A stretch of 62,248 nucleotides of DNA from Pseudomonadota bacterium (GCA_021819085.1 JAKASJ010000020.1:1-62248), one strand, 5' to 3'. Positions 48,338-58,322 are shown, counted from the first letter of the stretch. Notes: generated by a model not told the origin, from the sequence alone. Numbers and translations: made by a program.

Positions 48338-48988
48338 ATGAGTACGGTGGCGGTCATCGATTATGGCATGGGCAACCTGCGTTCGGTGTGTAAGGCGCTG
48401 GAACATGTGGCGCCCACCGCACGCGTGTTTCTGACCGCCGATCCGGATGCGCTGGTGCGGGCGGACCGGGTGGTCTTTCCTGGCCAGGGCGCAATCGGGG
48501 GGTGCATTGCGGAGCTTGACCGGCTTAGCTTGCGCGCCGCGGTTCTGCAGGCTATGGACAACAAGCCGTTTCTCGGGATATGCCTCGGACTGCAGGCGCT
48601 CTATGACTTCAGTGAGGAAGGCGGGGGTACCAAGGGGCTGGGGGTACTGCCCGGACGCGTCGCGCTGTTTCCAAGTGAGCGGATGCACGATGCCAGAAGT
48701 GGTCAGGCGCTGAAGGTTCCGCATATGGGCTGGAATCAGGTGCATCAGGTTGCCGGTCATCCCCTGTGGCAGGGCATTGACCAGGATGCGCGTTTCTACT
48801 TTGTGCACAGTTACTACGCCGATGCGGGGGATCGCGGGCAGGTCATGGCAGTGACCGAATATGGCATACGCTTTACGTCGGCGGCAGGCCGTGAGAATAT
48901 TTTTGCGGTTCAGTTTCACCCCGAAAAGAGCCAGCAGGCGGGGCTGAAGCTGCTGGAGAATTTTGTGTCTTGGGACGGGACCGCATGA
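48338..48988 (+). CDS. hisH: Imidazole glycerol phosphate synthase, glutaminase subunit HisH
   Basis: 216 residues. Cys-His-Glu triad in [11 protein letters not shown] (Cys) and [10 protein letters not shown] (His, Glu). Provides ammonia to HisF. Start [21 protein letters not shown] is family typical; the upstream ORF is not. Gap to hisB is 97 bases. Confidence 0.94.
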   Translation: MSTVAVIDYGMGNLRSVCKALEHVAPTARVFLTADPDALVRADRVVFPGQGAIGGCIAELDRLSLRAAVLQAMDNKPFLGICLGLQALYDFSEEGGGTKGLGVLPGRVALFPSERMHDARSGQALKVPHMGWNQVHQVAGHPLWQGIDQDARFYFVHSYYADAGDRGQVMAVTEYGIRFTSAAGRENIFAVQFHPEKSQQAGLKLLENFVSWDGTA

Positions 48989-49088
48989 GGATGCGACGCT
49001 GCACAGAGTCCTGGGTGACGTGGCAGGCGCCCGAGTTGCGTATCCGCAAGATGCGCACATTCCAGCAAGGGCGGCGTGCGTGGTTCCA

Positions 49089-49844
49089 ATGAGCGACCTA
49101 CCGATGTTGGTCATCCCGGCAATCGATCTCAAGGATGGAAAATGCGTGCGCCTCAGGCAGGGACGCATGAACGATGACACGGTCTTTTCCGACGACCCTG
49201 TGGCGGTCGCGGACCGGTGGGTGACAGCCGGAGCGCGGCGGCTGCATGTGGTCGATCTCAATGGTGCATTCGCCGGCAGACCGGTCAACGCGGCGGTGAT
49301 CGAAGCGATCGTGAGAGCACACCCGGATCTGCCTGTGCAGGTGGGCGGCGGAATCCGGGACGAGGAGACAATCCAGACCTATCTGGATGCAGGCGTGCGT
49401 TACGTGATTCTGGGAACCAAGGCGGTCAACGTACCCCATTTCGTGGGTGACATGTGTGCAGAATTTCCCGGACATATCATTGTTGGCCTGGATGCCAAGA
49501 ACGGAAAGGTGGCGATCGACGGGTGGTCGAAGCTGTCCGGCCATGACGTGGTCGATCTTGCGCAGCGCTATCAGGATGACGGCGTGGACGCGATCATCTA
49601 CACCGATATAGGCCGTGATGGCATGCTCAGCGGAGTGAATATCGATGCGACATTGCGGCTGGCGCGATCGATATCCATTCCGGTGATCGCATCCGGCGGA
49701 ATCACCAATCTCGAAGACATCCGTCTGTTATGCGGGATTCGGGACCAAGGGGTCATCGGTGCAATCACGGGCCGTGCGATCTACGAAGGTACGCTGGATT
49801 TCACTGAAGCCCAGCAGCTTGCAGACACGCTGACCGCCTCCTGA
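49089..49844 (+). CDS. hisA: ProFAR isomerase HisA
   Basis: 251 residues from [18 protein letters not shown] (ATG 49089; the next in-frame ATG gives 246). Catalytic Asp in [14 protein letters not shown] and the second Asp in [10 protein letters not shown]. The (beta-alpha)8 barrel isomerises ProFAR to PRFAR. The ORF is open upstream into hisH but lacks family sequence there. Confidence 0.94.
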   Translation: MSDLPMLVIPAIDLKDGKCVRLRQGRMNDDTVFSDDPVAVADRWVTAGARRLHVVDLNGAFAGRPVNAAVIEAIVRAHPDLPVQVGGGIRDEETIQTYLDAGVRYVILGTKAVNVPHFVGDMCAEFPGHIIVGLDAKNGKVAIDGWSKLSGHDVVDLAQRYQDDGVDAIIYTDIGRDGMLSGVNIDATLRLARSISIPVIASGGITNLEDIRLLCGIRDQGVIGAITGRAIYEGTLDFTEAQQLADTLTAS

Positions 49845-49911
49845 GCGCAGACTCTGGCCGCGGTCCGGAATTCTGAGCGCATATTCCCTGTATTCGATAC
49901 TGGAAACCGAC

Positions 49912-50682
49912 ATGGGCCTAGCCAAACGCGTTATTCCCTGTCTCGATGTCGATAATGGCCGGGTCGTCAAGGGTGTACGCTTCGTTGATATCCGGGATGC
50001 CGGCGACCCGGTAGAGATCGCACGCCGCTATGATCAGCAGGGTGCGGACGAGATCACCTTTCTGGACATTACCGCAAGCTCGGATAACCGCCGCACCATG
50101 GTGCATGTTGTCGAGGCGATGGCCGAGCAGGTTTTCATTCCACTGACGGTCGGTGGTGGCATCCGGCAGATCGAGGACGTCAGGCGCATGCTTGGCGCGG
50201 GTGCCGACAAGGTTGCCATCAATACGGCCGCAGTGGCCAACCCGGAATTTGTGCAGGAGGCAGCGGGCCACTTCGGCTCGCAGTGCATCGTGGTGGCCAT
50301 CGACGCGAAGCAGGTGAAGGCGGGCGAAAGCCCGCGCTGGGAGGTATTTACCCACGGTGGGCGGCGGGCAACAGGAATCGATGCGGTGTCCTGGGCGCTG
50401 AGGATGACGGAATACGGCGCTGGTGAGATTCTGCTCACGAGCATGGATCGCGACGGTACGCGCGACGGATTCGATCTCGCGCTGGTCCGAACGGTGTGCG
50501 ATGCCGTGCCAATCCCGGTGATCGCGTCGGGTGGCGTGGGTAACCTCGATCATCTAGTGGACGGAATCCTGCAGGGCCATGCCGACGCGGTTCTGGCGGC
50601 AAGTATCTTTCATTTCGGAGAGTACACGGTCGGAGATGCCAAGCGAAGGATGGCCGAATGTGGAATAGAGGTGCGGTTATGA
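49912..50682 (+). CDS. hisF: Imidazole glycerol phosphate synthase, cyclase subunit HisF
   Basis: 256 residues. Catalytic aspartates are in [15 protein letters not shown] (Asp11 equivalent) and [15 protein letters not shown] (Asp130 equivalent). Uses ammonia from HisH to make IGP and AICAR. Spaced 67 bases from hisA. Confidence 0.95.
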   Translation: MGLAKRVIPCLDVDNGRVVKGVRFVDIRDAGDPVEIARRYDQQGADEITFLDITASSDNRRTMVHVVEAMAEQVFIPLTVGGGIRQIEDVRRMLGAGADKVAINTAAVANPEFVQEAAGHFGSQCIVVAIDAKQVKAGESPRWEVFTHGGRRATGIDAVSWALRMTEYGAGEILLTSMDRDGTRDGFDLALVRTVCDAVPIPVIASGGVGNLDHLVDGILQGHADAVLAASIFHFGEYTVGDAKRRMAECGIEVRL

Positions 50683-50714
50683 GAGTCTTGACTTACGGGC
50701 GGGAACATCCGGCG

Positions 50715-50751
50715 GGCACTGTGGCCGGTACCGCCGGACACGAACAGTGCC
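50715..50751 (+). other. Stem-loop between hisF and hisI
   Basis: GGCACTGT (50715-50722) pairs with ACAGTGCC (50744-50751), 8 bp with a 21-base loop. No T run. It lies in the 106-base hisF-hisI gap and may affect mRNA stability. Confidence 0.3.
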
Positions 50752-50788
50752 GCGCGTGCCGCCCGGTCTGCGGTCGCAAAGAAGGCAT

Positions 50789-51187
50789 ATGAATCAATCC
50801 TGGCTGGATGCGGTCAAATGGGACGCAGGCGGGCTGGTGCCGGTAGTTGCCCAGGAACACGGCAGCGGACGTGTGCTGATGGTTGCATGGATGAACCGCG
50901 ACGCCCTGGCGGCGACCGCCCGCGAAGGAAGGGCGGTATACTGGTCGAGGTCGCGTCACCGGCTCTGGCGCAAGGGCGAGGAGTCGGGGCATGCCCAGGT
51001 AGTCCGCGATATACGCCTGGACTGCGACGGTGACGTGGTGCTTATCAGCGTCGAGCAGATCGGGGGCATTGCCTGCCATACCGGTCGGCACAGCTGTTTT
51101 TTCCAGCAGTTGCAAGATGACCATTGGGTGGCGGTGGAGCCGGTTCTCAAGAGCGAGTCCGAGATCTATCGCAAGGACGGGAAATAG
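50789..51187 (+). CDS. hisI: Phosphoribosyl-AMP cyclohydrolase
   Basis: 132 residues from [15 protein letters not shown]. Zinc and substrate motifs: [32 protein letters not shown] and [10 protein letters not shown]. Separate from hisE, in contrast to the E. coli HisIE fusion. An upstream ATG at 50747 exists but the family start is at 50789. Confidence 0.94.
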   Translation: MNQSWLDAVKWDAGGLVPVVAQEHGSGRVLMVAWMNRDALAATAREGRAVYWSRSRHRLWRKGEESGHAQVVRDIRLDCDGDVVLISVEQIGGIACHTGRHSCFFQQLQDDHWVAVEPVLKSESEIYRKDGK

Positions 51188-51222
51188 CAGGTGGTGCCGG
51201 CAGCATCCGGAAAGCGGCTGGC

Positions 51223-51243
51223 AATGGGGCCGAAAGGCCCATA
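51223..51243 (+). other. Hairpin between hisI and hisE
   Basis: GGGCC-GAAA-GGCCC with one flanking bulge, a GNRA tetraloop stem. A -10-like TAGAAT follows at 51253-51258 but no -35 box fits. Possibly an mRNA-processing or stability element. Confidence 0.25.
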
Positions 51244-51305
51244 GACTTTACTTAGAATAGCGGCAAAAGCTTCGCTGCCGGAAATGTGCCCAGGGTGCCA
51301 GTATA

Positions 51306-51632
51306 ATGTCCGAGATCCTTACAGAACTTGCCGCCGTCCTTGAAGCCCGCAAGACTGCGGATCCGGCGTCATCCTACGTTGCGGGGCTATACAGCAAGGG
51401 GATGGATGCGATCCTTAAGAAGATTGGCGAGGAAGCGACCGAGGTGGTGATTGCGGCCAAGGGTGGTGATGGACAACAGCTGGTGCACGAGACCGCGGAC
51501 CTCTGGTTCCATACGCTGGTGCTACTTGCACAATGCGGCCTGAAGCCGGATGATGTATTGTTTGAGCTCAAACGCCGCTTCGGCCTTTCCGGTATCGAGG
51601 AAAAGGCAAAACGAGGCAAGACGGGGCCATGA
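51306..51632 (+). CDS. hisE: Phosphoribosyl-ATP pyrophosphatase
   Basis: 108 residues. [16 protein letters not shown] and [18 protein letters not shown] are the all-alpha HisE/MazG-like signatures with metal-binding Glu residues. Its stop overlaps the HIT gene start by 4 bases. Confidence 0.93.
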   Translation: MSEILTELAAVLEARKTADPASSYVAGLYSKGMDAILKKIGEEATEVVIAAKGGDGQQLVHETADLWFHTLVLLAQCGLKPDDVLFELKRRFGLSGIEEKAKRGKTGP

Positions 51633-51967
51633 CCGAGTGTCTATTCTGCCGGATCGTGGAAGGCAAAGTGCCGTCGGAGCGGGTCCACGAAGATGACGAC
51701 GTCATTGTCATCCGTGATATTTACCCAAAGGCTCCAGTGCACCTGCTGGTGATTCCACGTATTCACTGCGAAAGCCTGAACGAACTGACGCCGGCGCACG
51801 ATCGGTTGATTGCGCACATGGTGCGGCTGCTGCCCGGCCTGGCGCGCAGTCAGGGCTTGGACAGCGGATTCCGCACGGTGATCAACACCGGCCGCGGAGG
51901 TGGTCAGGAGGTTTTTCACCTCCATATTCACTTATTGGGCGGCGCCGGGCGCCTGCCGGGATTTTGA
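51629..51967 (+). CDS. hinT: HIT-family purine nucleoside phosphoramidase (HinT)
   Basis: 112 residues. The histidine triad HLHIHLLGG (HxHxHxx) is near residue 98, and the start [15 protein letters not shown] is Hint-like. Hydrolyses AMP-lysine type adenylates. hisE-HIT-tatA is a common proteobacterial order. Confidence 0.92.
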   Translation: MTECLFCRIVEGKVPSERVHEDDDVIVIRDIYPKAPVHLLVIPRIHCESLNELTPAHDRLIAHMVRLLPGLARSQGLDSGFRTVINTGRGGGQEVFHLHIHLLGGAGRLPGF

Positions 51968-51988
51968 CAGACCAAGAGGTAAACGGAC

Positions 51989-52279
51989 ATGGGCGAATTC
52001 AGCATCTGGCACTGGCTGGTCATACTGGCCATCGTCCTGATCATCTTCGGAACGAAGAAGTTGCGCAATGTCGGCAGCGACCTGGGCGGGGCGATCAAGA
52101 ACTTCAAGCAGGCGATGAAGGAAGAATCCGACAAGGCCGAGGTTGCGGACACGACCACGGCGGCAGTGGAAGCTCCGAAGATCGAGCGACAAACGGCGAA
52201 AGCGCCGCGCGCAAGAGCGGCAGCTGCATCCAGATCCTCAAAGGCGAAGAACGGCTCGCGCTCCAAGAAGACTGCTTAA
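51989..52279 (+). CDS. tatA: Twin-arginine translocase subunit TatA (first copy)
   Basis: 96 residues: membrane helix [20 protein letters not shown], amphipathic helix [17 protein letters not shown], then an Ala/Lys/Arg-rich tail of about 50 residues. TatA multimers form the translocation path for folded proteins. A second, near-identical tatA follows 117 bases later. Confidence 0.93.
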   Translation: MGEFSIWHWLVILAIVLIIFGTKKLRNVGSDLGGAIKNFKQAMKEESDKAEVADTTTAAVEAPKIERQTAKAPRARAAAASRSSKAKNGSRSKKTA

Positions 52280-52396
52280 GCGCCCGGTTACTTCCGGACG
52301 GTGGCCGTGCTTCAGATGGCGGATGCGACAGCCTGACATTCAGAACGCATAGACTTACGGCGGGCATGTTGCCTAGCGAACAGACGGAATACGGAC

Positions 52397-52660
52397 ATGG
52401 GTGAATTCAGCATCTGGCACTGGCTGGTCATACTGGCCATCGTTGTGGTCATCTTCGGTACCAAAAAGCTGCGCAACATCGGCAGCGATGTGGGCGGGGC
52501 GATCAAGAGTTTCAAGGAGTCCATGAAGGGCGAGATGGAAAAGCCGTCGGGCGATTCCGCCGACCAACCGGACAAGCCCCAGGGGGATGATGGCTCTCAC
52601 CGAATCATCGAGGGCAAGGTAACCTCCAAGCACACCGGCAGGGACAAGAAGAAGATTTGA
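52397..52660 (+). CDS. tatA: Twin-arginine translocase subunit TatA/TatE (second copy)
   Basis: 87 residues. The first 46 residues match the first copy at about 38 positions, and the first ~50 bases of the gene plus upstream bases are almost identical. The C-terminal tail differs: acidic then basic, ending HTGRDKKKI. Tandem TatA paralogues occur in some bacteria (TatA/TatE); this pair looks recent or gene-converted. tatB follows after 25 bases. Confidence 0.9.
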   Translation: MGEFSIWHWLVILAIVVVIFGTKKLRNIGSDVGGAIKSFKESMKGEMEKPSGDSADQPDKPQGDDGSHRIIEGKVTSKHTGRDKKKI

Positions 52661-52685
52661 CCCGGCCCTGACGCGGGCGCAATCT

Positions 52686-53204
52686 GTGTTCGATTTCAGC
52701 TTTTCAGAACTGGTCTTGGTCGGCCTAATAGCCCTGATTGTCTTGGGGCCAGAGCGGCTGCCGGAGGTGGCGCGTGCCTTGGGCCGCTGGATGGCGCGTC
52801 TGCGGCGCTTCATCGAGGACGTGAAGCGTGACATCGACCACGAAGTAAACGACGATAATCTGGCCGCGTTTCGCAAGGTCCAGGAAGAGCTCGCCGAGAC
52901 CCGCAATGTTCTGGAGCGGTCCGCCAAGGAAACGTTTTCGAGTCTGAGCGCGTCTGTGGAACCGGATGCGCCGGCCATTCCGGCGCCGACCGATGCGGGT
53001 GAGTCCGACCGCAGCCAGCCCGCCGTTCCGGAAGTGCTCCCGGTCGCAACGGCGCGCACGGTCCCCGCGCGCAAGCGTTCTGGCCGCAGAACTCCATCGC
53101 AGCCCAAGACTCCATCGCAGCCCAAGACTGGTTCCCCGCGCACCGCGGGCCCCAAGACCACCCGGAACAGCCATGGCAGCGCAAGAAAAACCCGACCCCG
53201 TTGA
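52686..53204 (+). CDS. tatB: Twin-arginine translocase subunit TatB
   Basis: 172 residues from GTG. One membrane helix ([21 protein letters not shown]) with the GPERLP motif typical of TatB, then an amphipathic helix and a basic, Pro-rich tail. TatB with TatC binds the twin-arginine signal. The tail contains a duplicated TPSQPK. The 3' end overlaps tatC by 32 bases. Confidence 0.92.
   Translation: MFDFSFSELVLVGLIALIVLGPERLPEVARALGRWMARLRRFIEDVKRDIDHEVNDDNLAAFRKVQEELAETRNVLERSAKETFSSLSASVEPDAPAIPAPTDAGESDRSQPAVPEVLPVATARTVPARKRSGRRTPSQPKTPSQPKTGSPRTAGPKTTRNSHGSARKTRPR
53091..53126 (+). repeat. Tandem 18-base repeat in tatB
   Basis: ACTCCATCGCAGCCCAAG occurs twice in a row (53091-53108 and 53109-53126), in frame, encoding TPSQPK twice in the TatB tail. 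It is a simple in-frame tandem duplication in a disordered region, likely from slippage. Confidence 0.9.
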
Positions 53205-54066
53205 CGCCCCTGGCGAAGGGGCGGAAGGCAGTTTCATTTCCCATTTGCTGGAGCTGCGCAACCGCCTGCTGTATTCGGTGATCGCGGTGGCTGTCATATT
53301 TATTGCGCTGTTGCCGTTCTCGAACAAGGTGTACACGCGTGTGGCGCAGCCGCTGTTATCCGTGCTGCCCAAGGGGGCGAGCATGATCGCCACCGATGTG
53401 ACATCGCCTTTTCTGACCCCCATCAAACTGACTCTGGCGGTAGCGATCGTTATTGCGATACCGTTTATCCTGTTTCAGCTGTGGGCCTTTGTAGCCCCCG
53501 GTCTGTACCGCCACGAGCGACGGCTGATTTTGCCCCTGCTCGTGTCCAGCACGGTCCTGTTCTATACCGGCATGGCGTTTGCGTATTTCGTCATCTTTCC
53601 CATGGTGTTCCGGTTTTTCGTGCACTCCTTGCCGGCCGGGGTGACGATGATGACCGACATCAGGTCCTACCTGAATTTCGTGTTTTCCATGTTTTTCGCC
53701 TTCGGTATTGCTTTCGAGCTCCCGGTAGCGGTGGTGCTGCTGGCATGGATGGGGATACTGGATCCGGACGCGTTGGCGAAGAAGCGCCCGTATGTGATTC
53801 TGGTGGTATTTATCATCGCCGCGTTTCTCACGCCGCCCGACGTGTTCTCCCAGACCTTTCTGGCGATTCCGATGCTGCTGCTGTTCGAGATCGGCCTGTT
53901 TTTCGCTCGCCGGGTCGTTCGCGCCAAGAAAGCGCGCGCGCAGGCTGCTGTTGAGGGCGATGAGGCCGCTGCTGCGCCCAAACCGCAGCCGGATGGGCAA
54001 GCGCAGACCCGTGCCGTCCGAAGCGGACGGCGCAAGGGTGGTAAGGCAAGCCGCCGCAAGCGCTGA
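53173..54066 (+). CDS. tatC: Twin-arginine translocase subunit TatC
   Basis: 297 residues from ATG 53173. Six membrane segments, with [16 protein letters not shown] (the Tat-signal binding loop) and [16 protein letters not shown]. The C-terminal tail past residue 260 is longer and very basic, ending GGKASRRKR. It begins 32 bases before the tatB stop. Confidence 0.93.
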   Translation: MAAQEKPDPVDAPGEGAEGSFISHLLELRNRLLYSVIAVAVIFIALLPFSNKVYTRVAQPLLSVLPKGASMIATDVTSPFLTPIKLTLAVAIVIAIPFILFQLWAFVAPGLYRHERRLILPLLVSSTVLFYTGMAFAYFVIFPMVFRFFVHSLPAGVTMMTDIRSYLNFVFSMFFAFGIAFELPVAVVLLAWMGILDPDALAKKRPYVILVVFIIAAFLTPPDVFSQTFLAIPMLLLFEIGLFFARRVVRAKKARAQAAVEGDEAAAAPKPQPDGQAQTRAVRSGRRKGGKASRRKR

Positions 54067-54075
54067 TCTGTCGGT

Positions 54076-55248
54076 TTATTCGAGCTGTGTTGCCCGCGCC
54101 GGCCGCTCGGCCGTGGTGGCCGAGAGCGCTATGATCCTGTTGCCGCGCAGGATTCTCATTTGGATGAGATCTCCTGGCCGGTGTCCGGAAATCGTGAGCA
54201 ACGCCTGGCGCCCATCATCAAGAGGCTTTCCGTCCAGGGAGAGAATGATATCCCCCGGTGCGATTCCAGCCTTGGCCGCAGGGCCGCCGCGTACCACGCC
54301 GATGACGATGATGCCGTGAACGAACGGTTTGATCCCCAGTGCCTGGGCGATCTGCGGGGTGAGCGCATGGGCATCGATGCCGAGCCAGCCTCTCAGTGGC
54401 CTGCCGTACTGGATAATCTGCTCCATGACGTTGACGGCGAGACTCGTCGGAATGGCGAAACCGATGCCCTGCGATCCGCCGCTCTGGCTTACGATCAGGG
54501 TGTTGATGCCGATCAGGTCACCGTTGGTGTCCACCAAAGCGCCGCCGGAATTGCCGGGATTGATGGGCGCGTCCGTCTGGATGAAGTTGTCAAACCGGCT
54601 GACCCCAAGCCGGCTGCGCCCGGTAGCGCTTACGATGCCCATCGTGACCGTCTGTCCGACTCCAAAGGGGTTTCCGATCGCCAGGACGACATCACCGATG
54701 CGTATGTGGTCCGAATGGCCGAGGGTGATGACTGGGAGGTCGGGGAGGTTGACCTTCAGGACGGCGATGTCCGTATCCGGGTCGCTGCCAACGACCTTGG
54801 CCGGCGCACTGCGGCCATCCCGCAAAACCACCTGGATTGCATCGGCTTTGGCAATCACGTGCCGGTTTGTGAGGATGTAACCCTGCTTGCTGATGATGAC
54901 ACCGGAACCCAGGCTGGTTTCCAGGCGCTTGTCCGGTGGTGCTAGCGGTTCGGTGTTACCGAAAAACTGCTGGAACAGCGGGTCGCCGAAAAATGGGTTC
55001 GGCTGCACCGTTACGACCCTGGCGGTGTTGACATTGACAACGGCCGGAGCGGCACGGTCAACGGCTCCTGCATAGGACACGGGTCCGCCCACGCGTACCG
55101 GGGTCGGTGATGGCGGGGCTTCGATGATCTGGATTGCCGGTGCCTTGTGTGGGATCAGTCCCGGCCAGAGCACGGTCAGGACGAAAGCAGCCGCAAGGCC
55201 CAGGGTAATCGTCTGGGCGACGAAGACTACAGCACTGCGAAAACGCAT
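54076..55248 (-). CDS. DegS-like serine protease (membrane-anchored HtrA)
   Basis: 390 residues. An N-terminal membrane anchor (ITLGLAAAFVLTVLWPGLI) precedes the protease domain with His130 (TNRHVI), Asp160 (DPDTDIAVLKV) and Ser234 (NPGNSGGAL), then a single PDZ domain (GIAPGDIILSLDG). One PDZ and an anchor fit DegS, which starts the sigma-E envelope stress cascade by cutting RseA; DegQ/DegP would have two PDZ. Converges with tatC (9-base gap) and diverges from petA. Confidence 0.88.
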   Translation of the reverse strand: MRFRSAVVFVAQTITLGLAAAFVLTVLWPGLIPHKAPAIQIIEAPPSPTPVRVGGPVSYAGAVDRAAPAVVNVNTARVVTVQPNPFFGDPLFQQFFGNTEPLAPPDKRLETSLGSGVIISKQGYILTNRHVIAKADAIQVVLRDGRSAPAKVVGSDPDTDIAVLKVNLPDLPVITLGHSDHIRIGDVVLAIGNPFGVGQTVTMGIVSATGRSRLGVSRFDNFIQTDAPINPGNSGGALVDTNGDLIGINTLIVSQSGGSQGIGFAIPTSLAVNVMEQIIQYGRPLRGWLGIDAHALTPQIAQALGIKPFVHGIIVIGVVRGGPAAKAGIAPGDIILSLDGKPLDDGRQALLTISGHRPGDLIQMRILRGNRIIALSATTAERPARATQLE

Positions 55249-55552
55249 GGTTGATTCCGTACGATGGGGTGAGCCGTAAGACGCGCATTGTCTGGCAACA
55301 TGTGCGGGTTTACAACCACCGCAATCACGCGTTCTGGGGTCGATTCACACGATTTGGTATTGATCTGGGTCGTAATTGGCGCAAAAACCCGATTTCTACT
55401 CTTGACTGCGCTAGGACGATGGACCATCCTATGCCCGCTTTGGAGGGTCCATCAGCATTTTCTGATCTAAAAAATGGTTGAACATCAAATAGTTAAGTTC
55501 GAATACGGCGGATTTTCCCGACTCAGGTGAAATCATCCTCAGGGGGTCTTAA
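55249..55552. promoter_or_regulatory. Divergent regulatory region between the DegS-like gene and petABC
   Basis: 304 bases without a gene. A possible pet promoter is TTGACT (55402-55407) with a 17-base spacer and CATCCT (55425-55430), good -35 but poor -10. An inverted repeat, GATGGACC (55418-55425) and GGTCCATC (55446-55453), spans the -10 and start region and could be an operator. The AT-rich stretch 55461-55500 lies just before petA, whose ribosome-binding site is AGGGGGT. Confidence 0.35.
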
Positions 55553-56161
55553 ATGAGTGAAGATGGCGTTGACCGCGGAAAGCGGCGGTTTTTGACAGCT
55601 TTGACTGCAGGTGTGGGCACGGTTGGTATCGTGTTTGCCGCCACCCCGTTCGTGCTCAGCATGAATCCCAGCGCCCGGGCGCGTGCCGCCGGCGCACCGG
55701 TCGACGTGGACATCAGCAAGCTGGAGCTTGGTCAGATGCTTGTTGTGGGTTGGCGCGGGAAACCGGTTTACATCGTCAATCGCACCAAGGCGATGCTGGC
55801 CCAGCTGCCGAACAACACGCCACTCCTGGTCGACCCGTTCTCCAAAGTTCAGAGCCAGCAACCGCCTTATGCGGAAAACATATACCGCGCCCGTAAACCT
55901 GAAATTCTCGTCGTGCTCGGCGTCTGCACCCATCTTGGATGTGCACCAAGCAAGGCCTTCACGGTGGGAGTTCCCTCTGGTTTTGGCGCGAACTGGCCAG
56001 GCGGTTTCTTCTGTCATTGTCACGGGTCCAAATACGACATGTCCGGGCGCGTTTTCAAGAATGTACCGGCCCCGATGAATTTGGATGTCCCCCCCTACAT
56101 GTACCTTACTGACACGTTAATTCGTATCGGTAGTGACAAGAAGAAACAAGGAGCCGCCTGA
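55553..56161 (+). CDS. petA: Ubiquinol-cytochrome c reductase Rieske iron-sulfur subunit
   Basis: 202 residues. N-terminal Tat-type arginine pair and membrane anchor (GKRRFLTALTAGVGTVGIVF), then the Rieske fold with CTHLGC (Cys125, His127, Cys130) and CHCHGS (Cys154, His157) binding the [2Fe-2S] cluster. Likely exported by the Tat system encoded upstream. Takes electrons from quinol to cytochrome c1. Its stop overlaps the petB ATG by one base. Confidence 0.95.
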   Translation: MSEDGVDRGKRRFLTALTAGVGTVGIVFAATPFVLSMNPSARARAAGAPVDVDISKLELGQMLVVGWRGKPVYIVNRTKAMLAQLPNNTPLLVDPFSKVQSQQPPYAENIYRARKPEILVVLGVCTHLGCAPSKAFTVGVPSGFGANWPGGFFCHCHGSKYDMSGRVFKNVPAPMNLDVPPYMYLTDTLIRIGSDKKKQGAA

Positions 56162-57534
56162 TGCAAAAGATCATGACGTGGATCGATGACCGCTTCCCAC
56201 TGACAAAAGTGTGGAACGAGCATCTGGCGCAATACTATGCGCCCAAAAACTTCAATTTCTGGTATTACTTCGGATCTCTGGCGCTGCTGGTGCTGGTGAA
56301 TCAGATTGTCACCGGCATCTTCCTCACCATGAGCTACAAGCCGGATTCGGCGCTGGCATTCGCGTCAGTCCAGTACATCATGTATGACGTGTCGTGGGGG
56401 TGGCTGATCCGCTACATGCATGCAGTCGGCGCTTCGATGTTTTTTATCGTCGTCTACCTGCATATGTTCCGCGGTCTGCTCTACGGGTCGCACCGGCAGC
56501 CGCGCGAACTGATCTGGATTTTCGGTACCCTCATTTTCGTGGCGTTGATGGCTGAAGCGTTCATGGGCTATCTGTTGCCCTGGGGCAACATGTCATACTG
56601 GGGTGCCCAGGTGATCATTTCGCTGTTTACCGCGATCCCGGTCATCGGCAACGGGCTTGCCCAGTGGATTCGCGGAGACTTCGTGGTGTCCGACGCGACG
56701 CTCAACCGCTTCTTTGCCTTTCATGTCATCGCGCTGCCTCTGGTGCTGGTTGCTCTGGTGTTCGTTCATCTTGTGGCGCTGCACAAGGTCGGTTCGAACA
56801 ACCCGGACGGTGTGGAAATCAAGAAGAAAAAGGACGCCAAGGGAATCCCGCTCGATGGCATACCGTTCCATCCCTATTACACGGTCAAGGACATCGTGGG
56901 TGTGACCGTGTTTCTTATGGTATTTTCCGCCATCATCTTCTTTGTGCCGACGCTTGGCGGACATTTCCTGGAACGCGACAACTTCATTCCGGCGAATATC
57001 CTTTCGACTCCGCTCGACATCCATCCGCTGTGGTATTTCACACCCTTCTACTCGATGTTGCGGGCCTCCACCAATCAGTATACGCATGGTGTGCTGGTGG
57101 TCTGTACCGTGCTGGTTGCGGCGCTTGCATTCTTTACCAAGCGTGGCTTTAAGGCCAAAGCGATAACGGTGATTATTGCGGCGCTGATGGTCCTCGGTCT
57201 GTACACCCTGCAGGCCAAGCTGTGGGGCGTAATTTTGATGGGATCGTCGATCGTGCTGATTTTCTTCCTGCCGTGGCTCGATCGTTCCCCGGTCAAATCG
57301 ATACGCTATCGAGGTGCGTTGTACAAGAGTGCGCTTGCGCTGTTTGTAGTGAGCTTCATCCTGTTGGGATATCTCGGCACCAAGTCGCCTGATGCGGTAA
57401 GCCTGTTCCTGTTCAAGAATCTGGCATGGGGACAGGTCCTTACACTCGTCTACCTCGCCTTCTTCGTGTTGATGCCGTGGTATACGAAGATCGACAAGAC
57501 CAAGCCGGTTCCAGAGAGGGTGACAACCAAATGA
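56161..57534 (+). CDS. petB: Cytochrome b of the bc1 complex
   Basis: 457 residues. Haem ligands are His87 and His101 (RYMHAVGASM, VVYLHMF) and His188 and His203 (FAFHVIALPL, VFVHLVAL); the second pair is 15 apart, the spacing of beta/gamma-proteobacterial proteins, not the 14 of mitochondria. The Qo-site PEWY motif appears as PLWY. A long C-terminal membrane extension is present. Transmembrane core of the quinol:cytochrome c oxidoreductase. Confidence 0.95.
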   Translation: MQKIMTWIDDRFPLTKVWNEHLAQYYAPKNFNFWYYFGSLALLVLVNQIVTGIFLTMSYKPDSALAFASVQYIMYDVSWGWLIRYMHAVGASMFFIVVYLHMFRGLLYGSHRQPRELIWIFGTLIFVALMAEAFMGYLLPWGNMSYWGAQVIISLFTAIPVIGNGLAQWIRGDFVVSDATLNRFFAFHVIALPLVLVALVFVHLVALHKVGSNNPDGVEIKKKKDAKGIPLDGIPFHPYYTVKDIVGVTVFLMVFSAIIFFVPTLGGHFLERDNFIPANILSTPLDIHPLWYFTPFYSMLRASTNQYTHGVLVVCTVLVAALAFFTKRGFKAKAITVIIAALMVLGLYTLQAKLWGVILMGSSIVLIFFLPWLDRSPVKSIRYRGALYKSALALFVVSFILLGYLGTKSPDAVSLFLFKNLAWGQVLTLVYLAFFVLMPWYTKIDKTKPVPERVTTK

Positions 57535-58301
57535 AAAAAATTGTTCTGAGCCTGTTGCTGGCGCTATTGCCGGCCATTTCGCATGCCGATGAGGGCCCGA
57601 AGCTCGACCATGTCAAGATTGACCTGAGCGACCGGGCATCTCTGCAGCGTGGCGCGCGCATATTCGTCAATTACTGCCTGTCCTGCCACAGTGCGGCCTA
57701 CTTGCGCTATAACCGCATGGGCCACGATCTGGGGATCAGCAACGAGCTGGTGAAGCAGGACCTGCTGTTTGCGGCGAACAAAGTGGGCGACCGCATGAAG
57801 GCGGTAATGCCGGCTGCCGATGCCAAGAAATGGTTCGGTGTGGCTCCGCCCGATCTGACCCTGGAGGCGCGGTATCGTGGGCCTGACTGGATCTACACGT
57901 ACATGCGCAGCTTCTATCGGGACCCCAAGTCCTTCAGTGGCTGGAACAACACTGTGTTTCCCCACGTCGCCATGCCGTTCGTGCTGTATGGATGGCAAGG
58001 GGAGCAGCGCGCCGTGTTCCGAACCAAGAAGATCGTCAGCCATGTGGTTGAGAACGGGAAGCCCGTGACCGAAGTGTCGGAGGAGAAGATATTTGACCAT
58101 TTCGCACTGGTCAAACCGGGCACGATGACCCCAAAGCAGTACGACCAGGCTATTCGCGACCTGACCAACTTTATGGCGTACATGGCCGAGCCGACCAAGC
58201 TTGAACGCATCCGCGTGGGCGTTTATGTGTTAATATTCCTTGCGGTATTCTTGGTTCTTGCGATTCTGCTTAAGAAGGAATACTGGAAAGACATACACTG
58301 A
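57531..58301 (+). CDS. petC: Cytochrome c1
   Basis: 256 residues. A signal peptide (VLSLLLALLPAISHA) precedes the haem-binding CLSCH at 49-53; conserved LKPGTMTPKQYD-like segment (LVKPGTMTPKQYDQAI) and a C-terminal membrane anchor (VGVYVLIFLAVFLVLAILL) complete the c1 architecture. The start overlaps the petB stop (ATGA). A strong terminator follows. Confidence 0.95.
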   Translation: MKKIVLSLLLALLPAISHADEGPKLDHVKIDLSDRASLQRGARIFVNYCLSCHSAAYLRYNRMGHDLGISNELVKQDLLFAANKVGDRMKAVMPAADAKKWFGVAPPDLTLEARYRGPDWIYTYMRSFYRDPKSFSGWNNTVFPHVAMPFVLYGWQGEQRAVFRTKKIVSHVVENGKPVTEVSEEKIFDHFALVKPGTMTPKQYDQAIRDLTNFMAYMAEPTKLERIRVGVYVLIFLAVFLVLAILLKKEYWKDIH

Positions 58302-58322
58302 AAGGCGGTAGTGTTCCAGTCC

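Noticed and set aside
54106-54124. Stem CTCGGCC/GGCCGAG at the end of the DegS-like gene as a tatC terminator
   Set aside because: It is inside coding sequence, has no T run, and 7 bp with a 5-base loop is common by chance in GC-rich DNA.
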